The notes: generated by a model not told the origin, from the sequence alone. A stretch of DNA of 64,000 nucleotides from Pseudorasbora parva (GCF_024679245.1 NC_090195.1:5488300-5552299); one strand, 5' to 3'; counted from the stretch's first letter, positions 35,301 to 47,045 are shown. Translations and numbers: made by a program.

Positions 35301-38300
35301 ACCGCGCCACGTCTTTAAAATTCCAACACATTATTTTCAATGAGTGTATGCACACTGGTGGCGGCATTCGGTGCCTGTCCGCGGCGACTCAGGAAGTTGT
35401 TCAAAATCCTACCGCGCCACAGAGTGCCAATGTAGGCTACTGATTTCACCCTGTGCTACAAGATGCACACATCGTGCAGCTCTTCTGCCAGTATTGGATT
35501 CAAAACTGAGCTCGCACGGAAGCCTATATAGTCTAATGTGCGTGTCCGGCGCTGAGCTTCCCCTCCGCTGTGCGACCCCCCTTGACGCCTTGTGTGAGTT
35601 TTTGAAAGTGAAAGAATCCTGGGAGGGCACGCGGCGGTTACTTGAAATACAGGCAGGACATATTTTTGTAGATGTGTTCCTAAAAATATGCATACATTTT
35701 TACGTTTGCACGTGACTGTTTTAAACCCGTGTTAGACCCGTGTTTCCCCCTTGCCAACCCCGACTCAAACCCGTATCCGACACAGTTGGATGGTTTTCGG
35801 TACACGAACCCATGCAGGACTCTGCATAACGTTGGTCTTTTTACGTAATGTTATAACTTTCAACACACTCAAATGTGTCTAATATGATAAAACAGCGCTG
35901 CGCTACCCCACATACTTATGACCCGAAGAAGTGGAAGCGCTCGTCTGCGGCAGAATAAAAGCTCCATTGCTCTCGAGCCACGTTTCACTCTCATTAGCAA
36001 TCGCTCCACCGGCCTCATTCTGCTCTAACAGCTCTCAGCCCCACCCTGCTTCATACTACAGGAATGTTAATAAATCTTTAACACATTAGCTCATCCATGA
36101 ATATGTCCGAGTACTGTCGGATTCTTTTGAGGTGAAGGCAACAACAAGCTACGCCTTTGTTTTGAATAAGCGACCGCTTGCGGTGAAAATTACATATTGT
36201 GCTTTTAAGTAATACATGGAAAGTGAGTTAATCCGAAAAATGATCCGATCCACGACTCAAAAAGCTAATTGGATCTAAACCGTGAGTTTTGTGATCCGTT
36301 GAACCACTAAACAAAATTAATAAATTATGACAAATTTTACATTTTTGGGTGGAGTATCCCTTTAATTGTTTCTTTTTGAGTGCAAATGGGAACTCCTCAT
36401 GTGTTTCCTCATGAACTCATTCCAAAACTAAATGGTGTGAGCTGTGCCACAGTTTATTTGCAGCTCTCTACTACATGTCAACCATTGCCTCCTTTGTGTT
36501 TGTTTTTAATGGTATTAGGAGAAACATCTGAGACAAAATTAAGACAATGAGACATACTAATTAGAAACTTGAGCTTCAAAAGAGCATTTAAAAAGGCAGA
36601 TTCCATTCCACAATTACACTATGACATCATTTTTCATGATTATGATATCAGTACTCAACATTCCGACACATTTGATCTCTATTTGTTGTCATTTAAATCC
36701 TTCTAAGAATTCTTATTCTGGTTCTAATTCCTCATGCACACAACAAACTATTGGCAGTATGCAAACCTCTCCTGTTCCTTCCCTTCTGCTCACGAAGACA
36801 AATGCACTTACGAAAACGTTTGCCCTAATAAAGCAGTTCAATAAGAATACGTGTCATCTTCTGATGATGAATCTTCCTGAGATCATTAGATTAAAATTAA
36901 TCTTGCTGGCACGCTTATGCAAAAAGACAGGCAAAAAAACAAAACAAAAACACACAAGTGAATCCAGGCGTTGCAGCTCCACAATGGTGTGAAGGCAGTC
37001 ATGCTCTGATTAAAAAGTTACATTAAAAGTGATAGTGATACATCATTACCTCCTGCATCTCAGGAAGCTCTCGCTCTATTCTGCTCTGCGATGAAGCACA
37101 ACCCAACGCAGGCAGGGTTCTTCCTGTGGAAGAGAAAAGATCTATACTAGCAACACAAGAGCAGGCACTCACTTGTAAGGATCTTCCATGTCTTCTTTTC
37201 GTCATCGTAGTACTGAACCAGATTACTAGGGAGGCGGTCGGGACCCGGAGGCAGGCCCCCAACCAACAGGAGCATCCGTTTGTTTGAGCGAATCCTGTGT
37301 TACAGAGGGACGGGGAAACATATTCATTAACAATTCTGTCATTAGCTGTTATTAGTGCAGAGCAATTACATATCGAATGAGACGCCACAACAAGGTAAAG
37401 CGTGTACAAGCACAGCAAGCCGAGGAGAGAACATGAGAGAATATTAATGCTGAATGACTCTATCACCACCGTCAAATGAACAAAAAAAGAAAGAAAACGG
37501 AAATGACTTCTATTGATTTGCTCATTTTAAGTTGTAGAATCAATTAGCCTCACTGCGATCATGAAGGATTTGTGTTCTGCGGTGCTCATTTATGCATAAT
37601 GTAGTGACTAGTTACTAATGCAAAGTCTCATTTAAAATTGTGAAATCATGAACATAAACACAAATAAATCATTTGAATTTGGTCACATTTTCGAGAGCGC
37701 TGCAACAAATAATCGATAATGAAAATCATCGACAACATATGCAATTATCGATTAGTCACATCTGCCCAACATGCATGGAAAACTTCCGCCAGTTGCATCA
37801 AATTACTGAAAACGCTTTTAATCATTTTAATAAAGGGATTTAAACTGTCCTTTTGCTTTATAGCTCTTTTGCCATAGCATAAATATATTCACTGTTTTCA
37901 TAGCATTCAGTTGGCAAGTTTGTTTGAAGGACAGCATTGGGCAGGATGTAGAATAGTGTGTTTGTAACACTTTGTAACAAATACTTCCCTCGGACCCGAA
38001 GACCTACAATTATACTTTAAAATATTGTCCAGTAAGCTTATTTAATTTCATGTTTTTGGACAAATTTCATGCGGATGATTTACTACTTTGTTCCCTCGAC
38101 TTGCTAAATCATCCACACAATTTACTAATTCGTTTCCTCAATTTATAGATCGTGTGCACGATTTAGCCTACTGTTTTTTCCTGCATGTCATGTGCGGGGC
38201 TCTGTAACGACCTTTGTAATTCAGCTTAAAATATCTTACATTAGGTATCTTTGACGACCTCTTGTGGAAAAAATATTACAGATTTCATGACTTTTTTCCA

Positions 38301-41300
38301 TTAGATGGCTCAATAAGGAGCTGTTCCACTGGGTCCTGACATCAGTTATCTGAAGTGTGCATTCAGATACAGGTGTAGACGAGTTTTTTTAGTTTGAAGT
38401 TTGAGCATTTTTGGGTTTTTCTATGTGTACTAAACATTCCTGGCATTCCATTAATTCCTAAGGGGGTCAAATTGACCTGCGCAGAATGGATTTGTTTCTT
38501 TGTTTTTTTTTTACATTTCAACCACAAATCTCCTCGAATCGAAGTAGGACAGAAGTCCTTGGGTCTTGGATTACTCCGATGGTGGTTAAAATGACCTGAG
38601 GAAAGGATAAATCAACGATATAATTGGCCAACTAATTGATTATTAAAATACTTGTTGTAGAACTAATTTTCAGAGGTGTGTATGTTTATTTATAGCTATT
38701 TGCTTTAAATGTTATCCCTTAAAGGGATACTTCACCGCTATTTCATATTAAACTATGTTATTCCCTTAACTAAAACGAGTTGATACATACCTCTCTCGTC
38801 TCAGTGCGTGCACTTAATCGTTCTTATGCGCGGTGACGATCACTAAGCCCAGTTCATTGACTATGGTACTAAACAGAGATAAAGTTAGAAGGGACCAAAC
38901 ACCTCCCCCCTATTGACAGAAATGAGAGAGGGAGAGGGAGATGTGAGGAAAGATGTTTCGGCCGGGACTTATGACTGCGCTGAGTCGAAGTTCTCTCAGA
39001 AGTGCTATTCCGCCATACATTATAGTTCTCCTTTTTAATCCGATTAGAAAAGCGCCACGTTTTATTTTATGTCACCATACTTGATCGTTCAACTATTCGT
39101 GTAACTGTATTTAAATAGGGAAAACATGGAGGTGTTTGGTCGCTTTTAACTTGACCTCTGTTTGGTACCATAGTGAATGAACTGGGCTTAGTGGGCTAAG
39201 CTAAATGCTATCAGATCGTCACCGCGCGTCAGAGCGATTAAGTGCACGCACTGAGATGAGAGAGGTATGTATCAACTCATTTTAGTTCAGGGAATAACAT
39301 AGTTTAATATGAAAAAGCGGTGAAGTATCCCTTTAATGACTGTTATACCTTGAATATTGACAACAAATCAGCCAATGCGGCTGTGATTCAAACTATGTAA
39401 ATGTCTTGACAGCCTTATTTATTCTGTGTTCTTATCCTATAGGCCAAAGTCGTGCATGTGACTATTGACTGTCACAGATATATCTAAATCATTGCTGCTT
39501 GCTTAGCTCATGAATATGCATCCATCCATCCGTTCAGTCAATCAATAATTTAATTTAACAAATCAACTAATGTCGAATCAATAACAAAATATTTAGCTGC
39601 AAATTACTATTATCAGTTTAGAGACCTTGCGGTTAGCCTGTGCAATTAAAATCTCAGATTGAATAAGTGCTTAAAAGTCTGGGTGTTCAATATTTACAAT
39701 CCCCGTCAGCTCTATATCCCTGGGATATAAATGGACAAGTCCAGCCGTGGCAATGAATCTAGTCAGTCTTAAACACTAGTATCATCATCAGGACACTTCA
39801 ACTGAGTCATTTATTGATTCCATCTCATTTAAGTTCATGGATGATGCTCAGCAATTGATATTAAGACAGGTGAGGAGAGCTGATACACAATCATGAGATG
39901 AGAGATTGACAAATAATAACAATTATGTTAGCAAATGCATATTTATATCATGCCCTTTTGGCTTTCACCACATCTTAATTCCTGATTCCAAAGTTTAAAA
40001 AAAGAGATATTTAAAATGAAAATCTCATTGCAAACAATCTCTCATATTCTCCAACAACTGATTCCAGTTTATTCCACGGTCACCTATTCCTGCTAATTAT
40101 CCCATCTGCAGACTGCAATAATGTCTGCAGTATGCAAGCTTGCAACAGTGCTGAAATTAATCAACCCTGAAACAGCACTATGAGGAATAGAATGAGGATC
40201 TCACTGATAAGGCAAAGCGTGGAAACTCTGTGAACAAATACGGATCAGATATTCCAACAAAAGACTGCTAAGCTAATCCAATTCAATTCACAAGTTAACT
40301 ATGCAGCATGTAAGAACATATGAGATCTTTACTAAAAAGATTGATCTCTTTACTGACACCTGTCACAAGCCTGTTCCAATAGCATCAGGGCATGATCACG
40401 TGCACAGTGTGTTGTACTCTACATGTACACTCATGTCTGACACACACAACTGATAAAACTACTTTTCTTGATTTGCAGACAAAACTGTGAAAATACATGT
40501 TCTTACTGTACACCGTTTTATTTTTGTTTCCATGCACACATCAATTTACATGTTAAAAAATGTTTTAAAAACAGACTAGTCTCTACACAAGAAAGCATGA
40601 TCATGATCGTGCAGAAGGTCCTACCTGCTGGCTGTGGTCTGTCTGCAGTGCTGTCTGAAGGGCATCAGGTGGTAGTTCATGGCATCTAGGAGCAGTTTCT
40701 GGCACACCGGGTCAGTCCTCATAAAGTCCACCGACTGCACCCTCTCCACCAGCTCCGGGGCAGGGATGAGGGCGAAGCGCAGGCGCTTCATCAGGTCGGG
40801 AGCGTAGTGCATCCTGGTCTCCCTGTCGTGCTCCAACCACAGCACGGACATCTGAAAGAGCGCCAGCTCCGACTCCACGGGCGGAGGCAGGGCGTCCAGC
40901 ATGGCGCACATCTCCTCAAAGTTCAAGAGGAGCACGTCCTCCACCAGGTACTTGTTGGCGAGCTTCTTGGTCTCGTCCAGCCCGTGCAGAGCTGCGATCT
41001 TGCAGATCTGCTTGTAGTTCTGCACCGAGATCTGGTCGTTGAGGAACTGCACGCTGAGTTTGGTGATCTGGGGGATGTTGAGGATCTTGCTGACGGAGAG
41101 CACCTCCTCCACCGTGTCCAGGGAGAGGGTGACGTTGGCCGTGTAGAGGTACTCCAGCACCAGCCGCAGACCGATGGAGGAGCAGCCCTGCAGCACCAGG
41201 TTGTTGATGCTGGAGCGCGGGCTGGGCAGGAGCTTGTCGTCGGGGGAGGAGGACGGGGTGCCGGTGCTGCCTTGGTCCTTCGCCGCCAGCCCGTCTTCTC

Positions 41301-41505
41301 TGCTCAGCATGTGCGTGGAGAACAGGGACCTGAAGTACTGTGAGCAGGACGCCAGCACGGCTTTGTGGCAGTGGAACTGCTGTCCCTGCGCCGTGAGAGT
41401 CACATCGCAGAAGAGCTGCTTCCTCCACAGGAGGTTGAGACCGTGCAGCAGAGTGTCGCTGTGAGTCGGGTCAAACGTGGAGGTTCGGTCACCCGATCTG
41501 GACAT
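23410..41505 (-). CDS. klhl14: KLHL14 (Printor), BTB-BACK-Kelch protein
   Basis: Kelch-like adaptor. In mammals it binds torsinA and acts at the endoplasmic reticulum, and loss affects B-cell receptor turnover. BTB-Kelch proteins often serve cullin-3 ligases. Coding exons: 41505-40625, 37294-37173, 28929-28840, 28702-28624, 28434-28244, 26101-25943, 25753-25596, 23550-23410. They total 1821 nt, i.e. 606 aa plus TAA. BTB is at about 23-157 with an insert at about 64-98, BACK at about 165-267, and Kelch blades from about 298 to 590 (MLLLVGG, LLLGGEDQW, YVVGGRNETGY, YISGGVHNGEY, YAIGGNHLKG, YLVGGYSWSM). The start MSRSGDRTSTFDP and the end PFNK match the known family ends. All junction phases agree. 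Human is about 628 aa; the difference lies mainly in the BTB insert. Introns reach over 8 kb and are full of transposons. Confidence 0.97.
23852..24773. mobile_element. TTAA-flanked element, itself carrying an insertion
   Basis: Flanked by TTAA (23848-23851 and 24774-24777). Ends are AGGGTAACCA and, reversed, AGGGTAACTAAAC. Non-coding. Hosts the 419-bp element at 23889-24307. Confidence 0.65.
23889..24307. mobile_element. TTAA-flanked 419-bp element
   Basis: TTAA at 23885-23888 and 24308-24311. The inverted ends AGGAACTGTATGTAAGA and AGGAAGTGTATGTAAGA differ at one base. Non-coding. Confidence 0.75.
26599..27918. mobile_element. hAT-like non-autonomous element, 8-bp TSD GCCAATAC
   Basis: Exact 8-bp duplication gccaatac at 26591-26598 and 27919-27926. 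Ends are TAGGATTGCAACTAATGA and, reversed, TAGTGCTGCAACAACTAAT. No transposase frame. Carries a nested repeat at about 26818-27345. Within the klhl14 intron between exons 26101 and 28244. Confidence 0.82.
26818..27345 (-). repeat. interspersed repeat, copy 2 (inverted to 4150-4560)
   Basis: Same ordered blocks as 4150-4560 on the opposite strand, and inserted into the hAT-like element. The related hAT copy at 37695-38665 lacks it. The end at taaccccttaactgtcac is clear; the other end is approximate. Confidence 0.65.
28930..31310. other. klhl14 intron 2, proximal part
   Basis: 29320-29600 is a dispersed repeat also seen at about 52789-53195 (atttctgaagg ... catgtgaca, atgatgctgaaaattcag). 29800-30300 is less AT-rich and looks single-copy. 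30600-31300 is very AT-rich with a direct duplication (30917-31045 and 31159-31300). No exon is needed here. Confidence 0.55.
31311..32317 (+). mobile_element. Tc1-like transposon, 5'-truncated and decayed
   Basis: The right end, reversed, gives AGGGCCTTCTCCAAAAAATA against TA repeats. The left inverted repeat is missing, and the element starts abruptly in (TA)n at about 31311. It contains most of a transposase coding region in broken frames. Confidence 0.8.
31367..32039 (+). pseudogene. Tc1-like transposase remnant (DD34E)
   Basis: The first catalytic Asp (FSDESKF) lies in one frame at about 31460-31480. The rest lies in another frame, 31590-32039: MMVWGAMSAAGVG, FQHDLAPAH (second Asp), [12 protein letters not shown] (Glu, 34 residues after the second Asp), ending FPTKY and a stop. 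The frameshift and missing N-terminal DNA-binding domain make it inactive. Sits in klhl14 intron 2. Confidence 0.85.
32318..32364. repeat. (TA)n microsatellite
   Basis: About 46 bp of alternating TA directly after the Tc1-like right end; the element probably inserted into a TA-rich site. Confidence 0.9.
32365..33870. other. klhl14 intron 2, unassigned
   Basis: AT-rich, apparently single-copy DNA. No coding frame or clear repeat was recognised. Confidence 0.5.
34126..36310. mobile_element. inserted element of unknown class (gatccgtgatc family)
   Basis: Begins near gatccgtgatctgtacgg and ends near gtgatccgttgaacc. The left 340 bp (catgtgattcgcg, attaattgca, gtttaacc) recurs at about 46730-47045. 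Ends are approximate; ataaat on both sides could be a target duplication. Hosts the hAT-like element at 35069-35824. Confidence 0.45.
35069..35824. mobile_element. hAT-like non-autonomous element, 8-bp TSD CATAACGT
   Basis: Exact 8-bp duplication cataacgt at 35061-35068 and 35825-35832. Terminal repeats are CCGAGTCCTGCACGGGT and CAGAGTCCTGCATGGGT. The GC-rich interior repeats acccg motifs. No transposase. The third layer of a nest in klhl14 intron 2. Confidence 0.85.
37695..38665. mobile_element. hAT-like element, second copy, inverted
   Basis: Left end GAGCGCTGCAACAAATAAT matches the reversed right end of 26599-27918. The block 37850-37975 is the reverse of 26683-26818. Flanks attttcga and attttcag are an imperfect 8-bp duplication. 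In klhl14 intron 1 (coding exons 40625 to 37294). Confidence 0.68.
38723..39332. mobile_element. TTAA-flanked foldback element with about 200-bp arms
   Basis: TTAA at 38719-38722 and 39333-39336. The arms start AGGGATACTTCACCGC on both strands and stay alignable for about 200 bp each (tattaaactatgttattccc, gtgcgtgcacttaatcg, cccagttcattcactatggt), leaving a short loop. No coding frame. Confidence 0.82.
39340..40620. other. klhl14 intron 1, proximal part
   Basis: AT-rich; no repeat or coding frame recognised. Confidence 0.5.
40625..41505 (-). CDS. klhl14: klhl14 exon 2: start codon, BTB and BACK
   Basis: 881 coding nt (residues 1-293), GC-rich compared with its surroundings. It holds FCDVTLTAQGQQFHCHKAVL, then the Ser/Pro-rich insert (STGTPSSSPDDKLL), then LEYLYTANVTLSLDTVEEVL (BTB end), then the BACK helices ending at MPFRQHCRQTTASR. 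Its acceptor is at 41529-41530 (tttactcgcag), giving 23 nt of 5' UTR before ATG. A longer upstream in-frame ATG exists only if the acceptor is ignored. Confidence 0.95.
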
Positions 41506-42174
41506 GACTTCGGGGCTGCGCACACCTCCTGCGAGTAAACAATGCCATTGGTGCACTACACTGCATGAGCCAGATTTATAAAAGCATATGCATTCTGAAA
41601 GTATCTCTCTCATTCATGCATGCATGTGCATCTCAACAGTATATATAATGCATGCATGCTAACGTATTAAGTTTGCAGCACGCATCAGCTGCTTTCAAAC
41701 AAGCACATGCATTACAAAGCACATGAATAATTGCATACCCATCTATACGTCTCATGCATGCGTTCTTGAGCACGTCAAATCCAATGGTCGCTGCGGGCTG
41801 AAACAAACTATGCCGGGTTGTTGAAAAGCACAGCCCACGATGTAGCCTACAAACTGCCCGCTATCTGTTATCCGGCCACGCAAACGCACACCCCCTTACA
41901 AGACATAAACGCATGCACACATTCCCCCCGATATGCGATACAAAAGCAATTAGTTTGTCTCCCGCAACATCAGCATCACCACCATAGATGTGCGGTTGCG
42001 CATCGCTTTGGTCGGCAACAACACAATGCAATCGCTCCGTTCAACAACACACGCGGTATTTATCACCCAATCTGAGACAGAACACCAGAAGAAACGGCAA
42101 CTTTCAGCCCATGGAAGATTTACGCACAGTGCGCACCCGTGCTGAATGCTAGTAGTAGGTATCCAAAAACTTAC

Positions 42175-42235
42175 CTGACTTAAAGAAAAGTAAAGCTGTG
42201 GCTCCTTCTGTGCACTTTCTTTGTTCAGTCCTGTT
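42175..42235 (-). other. klhl14: klhl14 noncoding first exon (3' boundary supported)
   Basis: Minus-strand donor TCAG/gtaagt at 42175/42174 is a near-perfect match and pairs with the acceptor before 41528. The upstream boundary is unknown; 42235 is only nominal. Confidence 0.5.
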
Positions 42236-43391
42236 GGAAAAGTCTATGATCGATGGATCAGAATCCTAACCATTGATCCCGCTCATTCAAGCTCATTGAT
42301 CATTTATGTTTCCTCTGAATTAACAAGAAGAAGAAGTGTGTGTGAGTGTGAGAGGAGCTGTGTGCTTTCTGCAAGAGAAGAAGAAGAAGAAGAAGAAATA
42401 TACGTGTGACAAATTATGCTACCAAGAAACAACACATCATTATCCTTGGGCCTGGGGCTCAGTGAGTCGTAACGAGAGTAATAGGAAATCCACGGTCGGG
42501 GAGAGAAACGGACGCGCATGGCCGGTGGAGAGAGACCGCGCAGGGGTATGGATGCTGGAGAGACTCGCAAAATTATGGCTCAAGGCTATTGTAAAAACTG
42601 TCGAGCGTAAATGACTGCGATTTCAAACATCTATGGAAAAAGAGGAGAGGAGAAAAGGCGAGTCTTTCCTCTCTTTCTCTCTGCGTTATGGAGAGAACCG
42701 TCAAGTTTTAGTGCGCATTGCTAATTAGTCAATTTCTCTGTTCCTTCACAGCCCGACGCCTCTGCTGCTGAGCTGAAACTGCTAATTTCTGGGACCAGCC
42801 TTTTTTTTGGGCTCTGAACGGGGGATGGATGAATGGCTTGTCTCGCACAAATGACAAAAAGCCCCCCTCTGCCTTAATCTCCATCGCCAAAATAACCCCA
42901 TCTTTTTCTCCTTTTGCTTAGTCCTTCAAAAGAACGAACAAGGGACTTTGGGCAAACTTGTCTTGTGGTCTTGAGTAAGCATCATAGACATGACATGCAA
43001 TGCAAAGCAACGTATGTCTTAAAATGTAGATGCTAATGCTGGTCAATTATTTTATATTGTGTCTAATGAGCCAAATAAATTCATAGTTCTTTAGTTCGCT
43101 ATTGTTTTAAACAATAATGAATTCATTTGATATGTCTGGAAGGGGGAAACCTTCAAATAAATGCCTTGACTTGCATCTTTCAATTGCATATTCATAAGAA
43201 ATGAAACATCTAAAACCAAGGTATCAGTGATACACTTGTATGGTCACGGTGCATTAAAATGAACCAACTGTGTTTTTTTCCAGCTTAAATAGTGGCACCA
43301 TCATATTACGGTCATTCAGTTCTCTTGGTCAAAACAGTCTGCAGAAAAATCATATATATCAGGTAACTAATTCTTCATATTATAAAATGAA

Positions 43392-45342
43392 ATAGTTGCT
43401 TGACATGCAAGACGGATTTATAATGGTACATAGCCATCTGGAAAACAGCATCAAGCTTACAAAGCCATTAAAAGAAAAGGTTTGAGATAAAGCATATGGA
43501 TCAAGTGAAGGATTCAACTTTTTTTGGTTTCCATTTTTTTGTTTGTCGTTTCGGCATCATGCCTAGATATAGCACTTCCTGTGCTCCTAATGAAAGTTTT
43601 ACTGCTGAGGCATTACTCATACGCATTCTTTGATAGTTCTCCTCGCACACTGTGCCTTTCAGTTAAAAATCTTAGTTAATAGAATAATCAGAAAAAGGAC
43701 ACTAATTCAAGAGAGAAATGCATGATTGCTGACAGGTGCCACCTGTTCTGCACTAACCATGTTGAATTTAAACTTAAACTGCATCAGATTATAAAGTATC
43801 GTAAAAGATTGTATATCCATTTGCAAGTTGCAAACAAATTGCATGTATTTAATAAGTATTATTTACCACACCTAAACACTGTGCAACGGTTACATTTCCA
43901 AACTGTTCACTGAGAAAGTGAGATGTGAAGTGGTATGAGTCTTAAAGCACATATTCTTCAGCACTCATGAGATTCATCTGTGATCATGTGATACATTAGT
44001 ATGGTCTTATTGCATTAGCTGCCCTTTGGCCCACATATACACTATATATCAGCTTTGCATTACATTCAGTCCTGTATAACATACTCACCTCACTCTTTTA
44101 TACAGCTCAATTGTCATCATGTGACCGATCTGTTGTGACAGAATAAGGAAAATCATGAATCGCATTACTCTGAAAAAGTAAACGAATGATTACATTATTA
44201 CAGTACTGGTAATATTCACCTAATAAACATCTTTACATCTCTAAAGGGACTACAATATGTAGAATTCAGAAACCCTTGGTATTAGCGACACCATTGGCAG
44301 TTAAGTAAACTGCAGCAAGCAACTTATTATTTGTGCGCATGTACATTTCAAGGCCCTGACACACGCGAAGTTATTTTTCATTCTTAACCAAGAAGTTGTA
44401 AATACCTTTGCGGTGATATACTGTTAACGAACATCCTGACGCTACTGAGTGAGAGCGACGTTTATTTGAATAGCTATAAGTATATCTGATCCTCAATAAC
44501 AAAATAAACATTACAAAAATAATTTTGAGCTGACTGACTATGTGAGACTATAGCTTAAATTAATGACACATGGACTTTACAGTATCGAATGACTCTTAAG
44601 CGGTATCCTGAACATTGTGAGATTTCATGCGTCACGAATAAGTGGCTCTCGGAAGCGCGCGTGAACATCACGTTCTTTTCCCGGCAAAACCGGCCGAGTC
44701 CTTCACGTAAATATCGAGTCTACGGGCTTTCATCAACCTAGGAAGTCGGCAGAGGTCTCGTTTTTTAAGTATCTTTAAAAGCCGTTCACACAGTGGCAAT
44801 AAAACGATTAATACATGTAAATTATTACATATCAATTCTTTAAAAATAAAAACAACCGTGTGTTTTATAAAGATATAATATTTTATTAATCAAATATGTC
44901 CTGGAAGAACAAATTATAATATTCCTCAACAGATATTCCAAATCTTATCGTGTTTATTATGTACTGGCACCACTGAAAGCTACAAAGACAGATGCTAGCA
45001 GTACCATTTGATGCTATGGCATAAAAGAAATGCATGTGATCAGTGATTTCACATTAGTCCATCTGAGAATATTGTATGAGCTAAGGAATAAAAGGTAATA
45101 AAATACAGAACATATATCATATATCAAGTCATGCAGCATTGCAATGTATATGCCCAATTAGTCAAACATATGTACTGTTTGTTAGCAGGTAAGATTAACG
45201 CTTCTAAATCTTCATATTATAGCATAGTTGCTTGACATGCAAGACGGATTTATAATGGTACATAGCCATCTGGAAAACAGCGTCAAGCTTACAAAGCCAT
45301 TAAAAGAAAAGGTTTGAGATAAAGCATATGGATCAAGTGAAG
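43392..45342. repeat. 119-bp direct duplication, 1.83 kb apart
   Basis: 43392-43510 and 45224-45342 agree at 118 of 119 positions by eye (a cat/cgt difference), and weaker similarity continues on the right. The DNA between them is not duplicated. Confidence 0.85.
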
Positions 45343-46729
45343 AATTCCACTTTTTTGTTTCTTTTCTTGTGTTTTCGACACCATAAATGGCTTGATATAG
45401 CATTTAATGGCAGTTTTAATGCTGTCCTCGTGCCTTCTCTGATCACTCCCTACACTACTTAAGAAATAATTCTTTAAAATAACTGTTCACAACATTAACA
45501 TTTAAAAAAACAGATTTATTATCGTCAGCTTGTTAACTCTTTAATGTAATATAGACACATCTCAGGTAGATGCTTACTGAGAGATGTGTGCCTCTATTGG
45601 GTCCCTGAGCAAGTTATTAATCTCATAATGCTAATAAATTGAAGAAAGAAAAAAAACTATGCAGACTGCATCAATCAACTTTTACTTGCATTTGCAGTGT
45701 TATTCTAGGGTATGTTCACACAACCTTGTATTAAAAACTGAAATTTTCTTTGCATTTTTGCGTACAGACGACAACATGGTCAAAACGATCCCGTTCACAC
45801 GGAGCCATGAAAACGACAATAGATGCTGTGTTATGCTGCCAGTAGATGGACAAATGTGCATTTTTGTAGTTTATTGTAATATATTTGTAGTCATTACTAT
45901 CACAAGTTGTAATAATTGATTTAATGAGCTTATTGGTTATGCCTAAATTAATACATGTTAGCTACTAATACATAATAATAATACATAATAACTACATGAA
46001 TTGTATTATTTAGACCTGTACATTTCTGACATATGGACATTAATTGGATACAGTCACCTCTGATAACAGATCACTCAGGTAGAAACATCCATTTTCTGTA
46101 AAGCGGCTTTGAAAGAAATATTGTGAAAAGCGCTATACAAATAATTTTGAATTTAATAGTTCACACGGAGACAATAACAAAATCGTTTTCAAAACCTTGC
46201 ATTTTGAAATGCATTTTCAGGCCCCCAAAATGCTGTTGTGGTGTAAAGCAGAACGTATAGGCTACTTTTCAAACGTGTACACAGGCGTTCACCGCATTCG
46301 CAAATTTGAGCAATCTCTCGCCACGAGTTACAATTCATGTAAATATAAAAAATAAATCTGCTTACAGTAGAGTACATGCGTACTCTTCTGATTGCGAAAT
46401 TTGCGTCACGCGCACTGTACGCTGACCCTCGTGTATGTGTAAAATGTACTTTAACCTTCAATGAATGGCCAAAATGCATACAAATTTGTGTTTTTAGTTG
46501 AAAATGGTGTCATGTAAATGGCTCCTAGTTATTGATATACTGTCTGAGTAGTCTGATTTCTTAAAAAACAACACATCAGCTCAACAAAATGCATGATTTG
46601 AGGTATCATCACAAATGTTGCAGATTAAGGTACGTTCTAGGTCTGCACGATTTATCGTTTCAGCATCAATAATGCAATGTGCTCATCCGCGACAGTCATA
46701 TTGCAGGATGTGCGATGTCAAATATAGGG

Positions 46730-47045
46730 GTCGTACGGGTTGGCTGCACTCCGGTTCAGAACACATGTGATTCGCGGATTAATTGCAACGTTTAACCGCC
46801 ATAGAGTGAAAGCTTTTTAGGTCTAGTCAGGAATCAAACGCAAGGGGACTCGCCTAATTCAGGTTTCTTTCTCTTTCTTTCTTAGCTTAAAAGGACACAT
46901 GCACGCAAAATTTAGTCAGAATGCCGATCTCAGTGAGTATCTTCATAAAAACAGTTGGTTATGTTATAAACAATTAAGAAAGAAAATGGATGTGTGTCAT
47001 TTATATTAGGTCCGTGCATTCATCTTAAAGGGACAGCAGCCTAAT
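46730..47045 (+). repeat. gatccgtgatc-family fragment
   Basis: Shares catgtgattcgcg, attaattgca, gtttaacc and the aagggacagcagcc-type tail with 34130-34470. Found inside another dispersed repeat that begins tctgcacgatttatcg at about 46643. Confidence 0.55.

Larger units (their letters stand above)
33875..36361. mobile_element. TTAA-flanked element split by a large insertion
   Basis: TTAA at 33871-33874 and 36362-36365. Ends are TGGGATACTCCACCCC and, reversed, AGGGATACTCCACCC. The native element is about 290 bp (33875 to about 34125, and about 36310 to 36361). The rest is inserted DNA. Confidence 0.65.

Noticed and set aside
35344..35715. 123-residue plus-strand frame and its 94-residue minus-strand partner
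   Set aside because: They lie inside the non-autonomous hAT-like element and resemble no protein; GC-rich acccg repeats explain the openness.
40712..41464. Other long open frames on both strands over the klhl14 BTB exon
   Set aside because: Shadows caused by the high GC of this exon. The BTB-BACK frame is the real one and joins its neighbours in phase.
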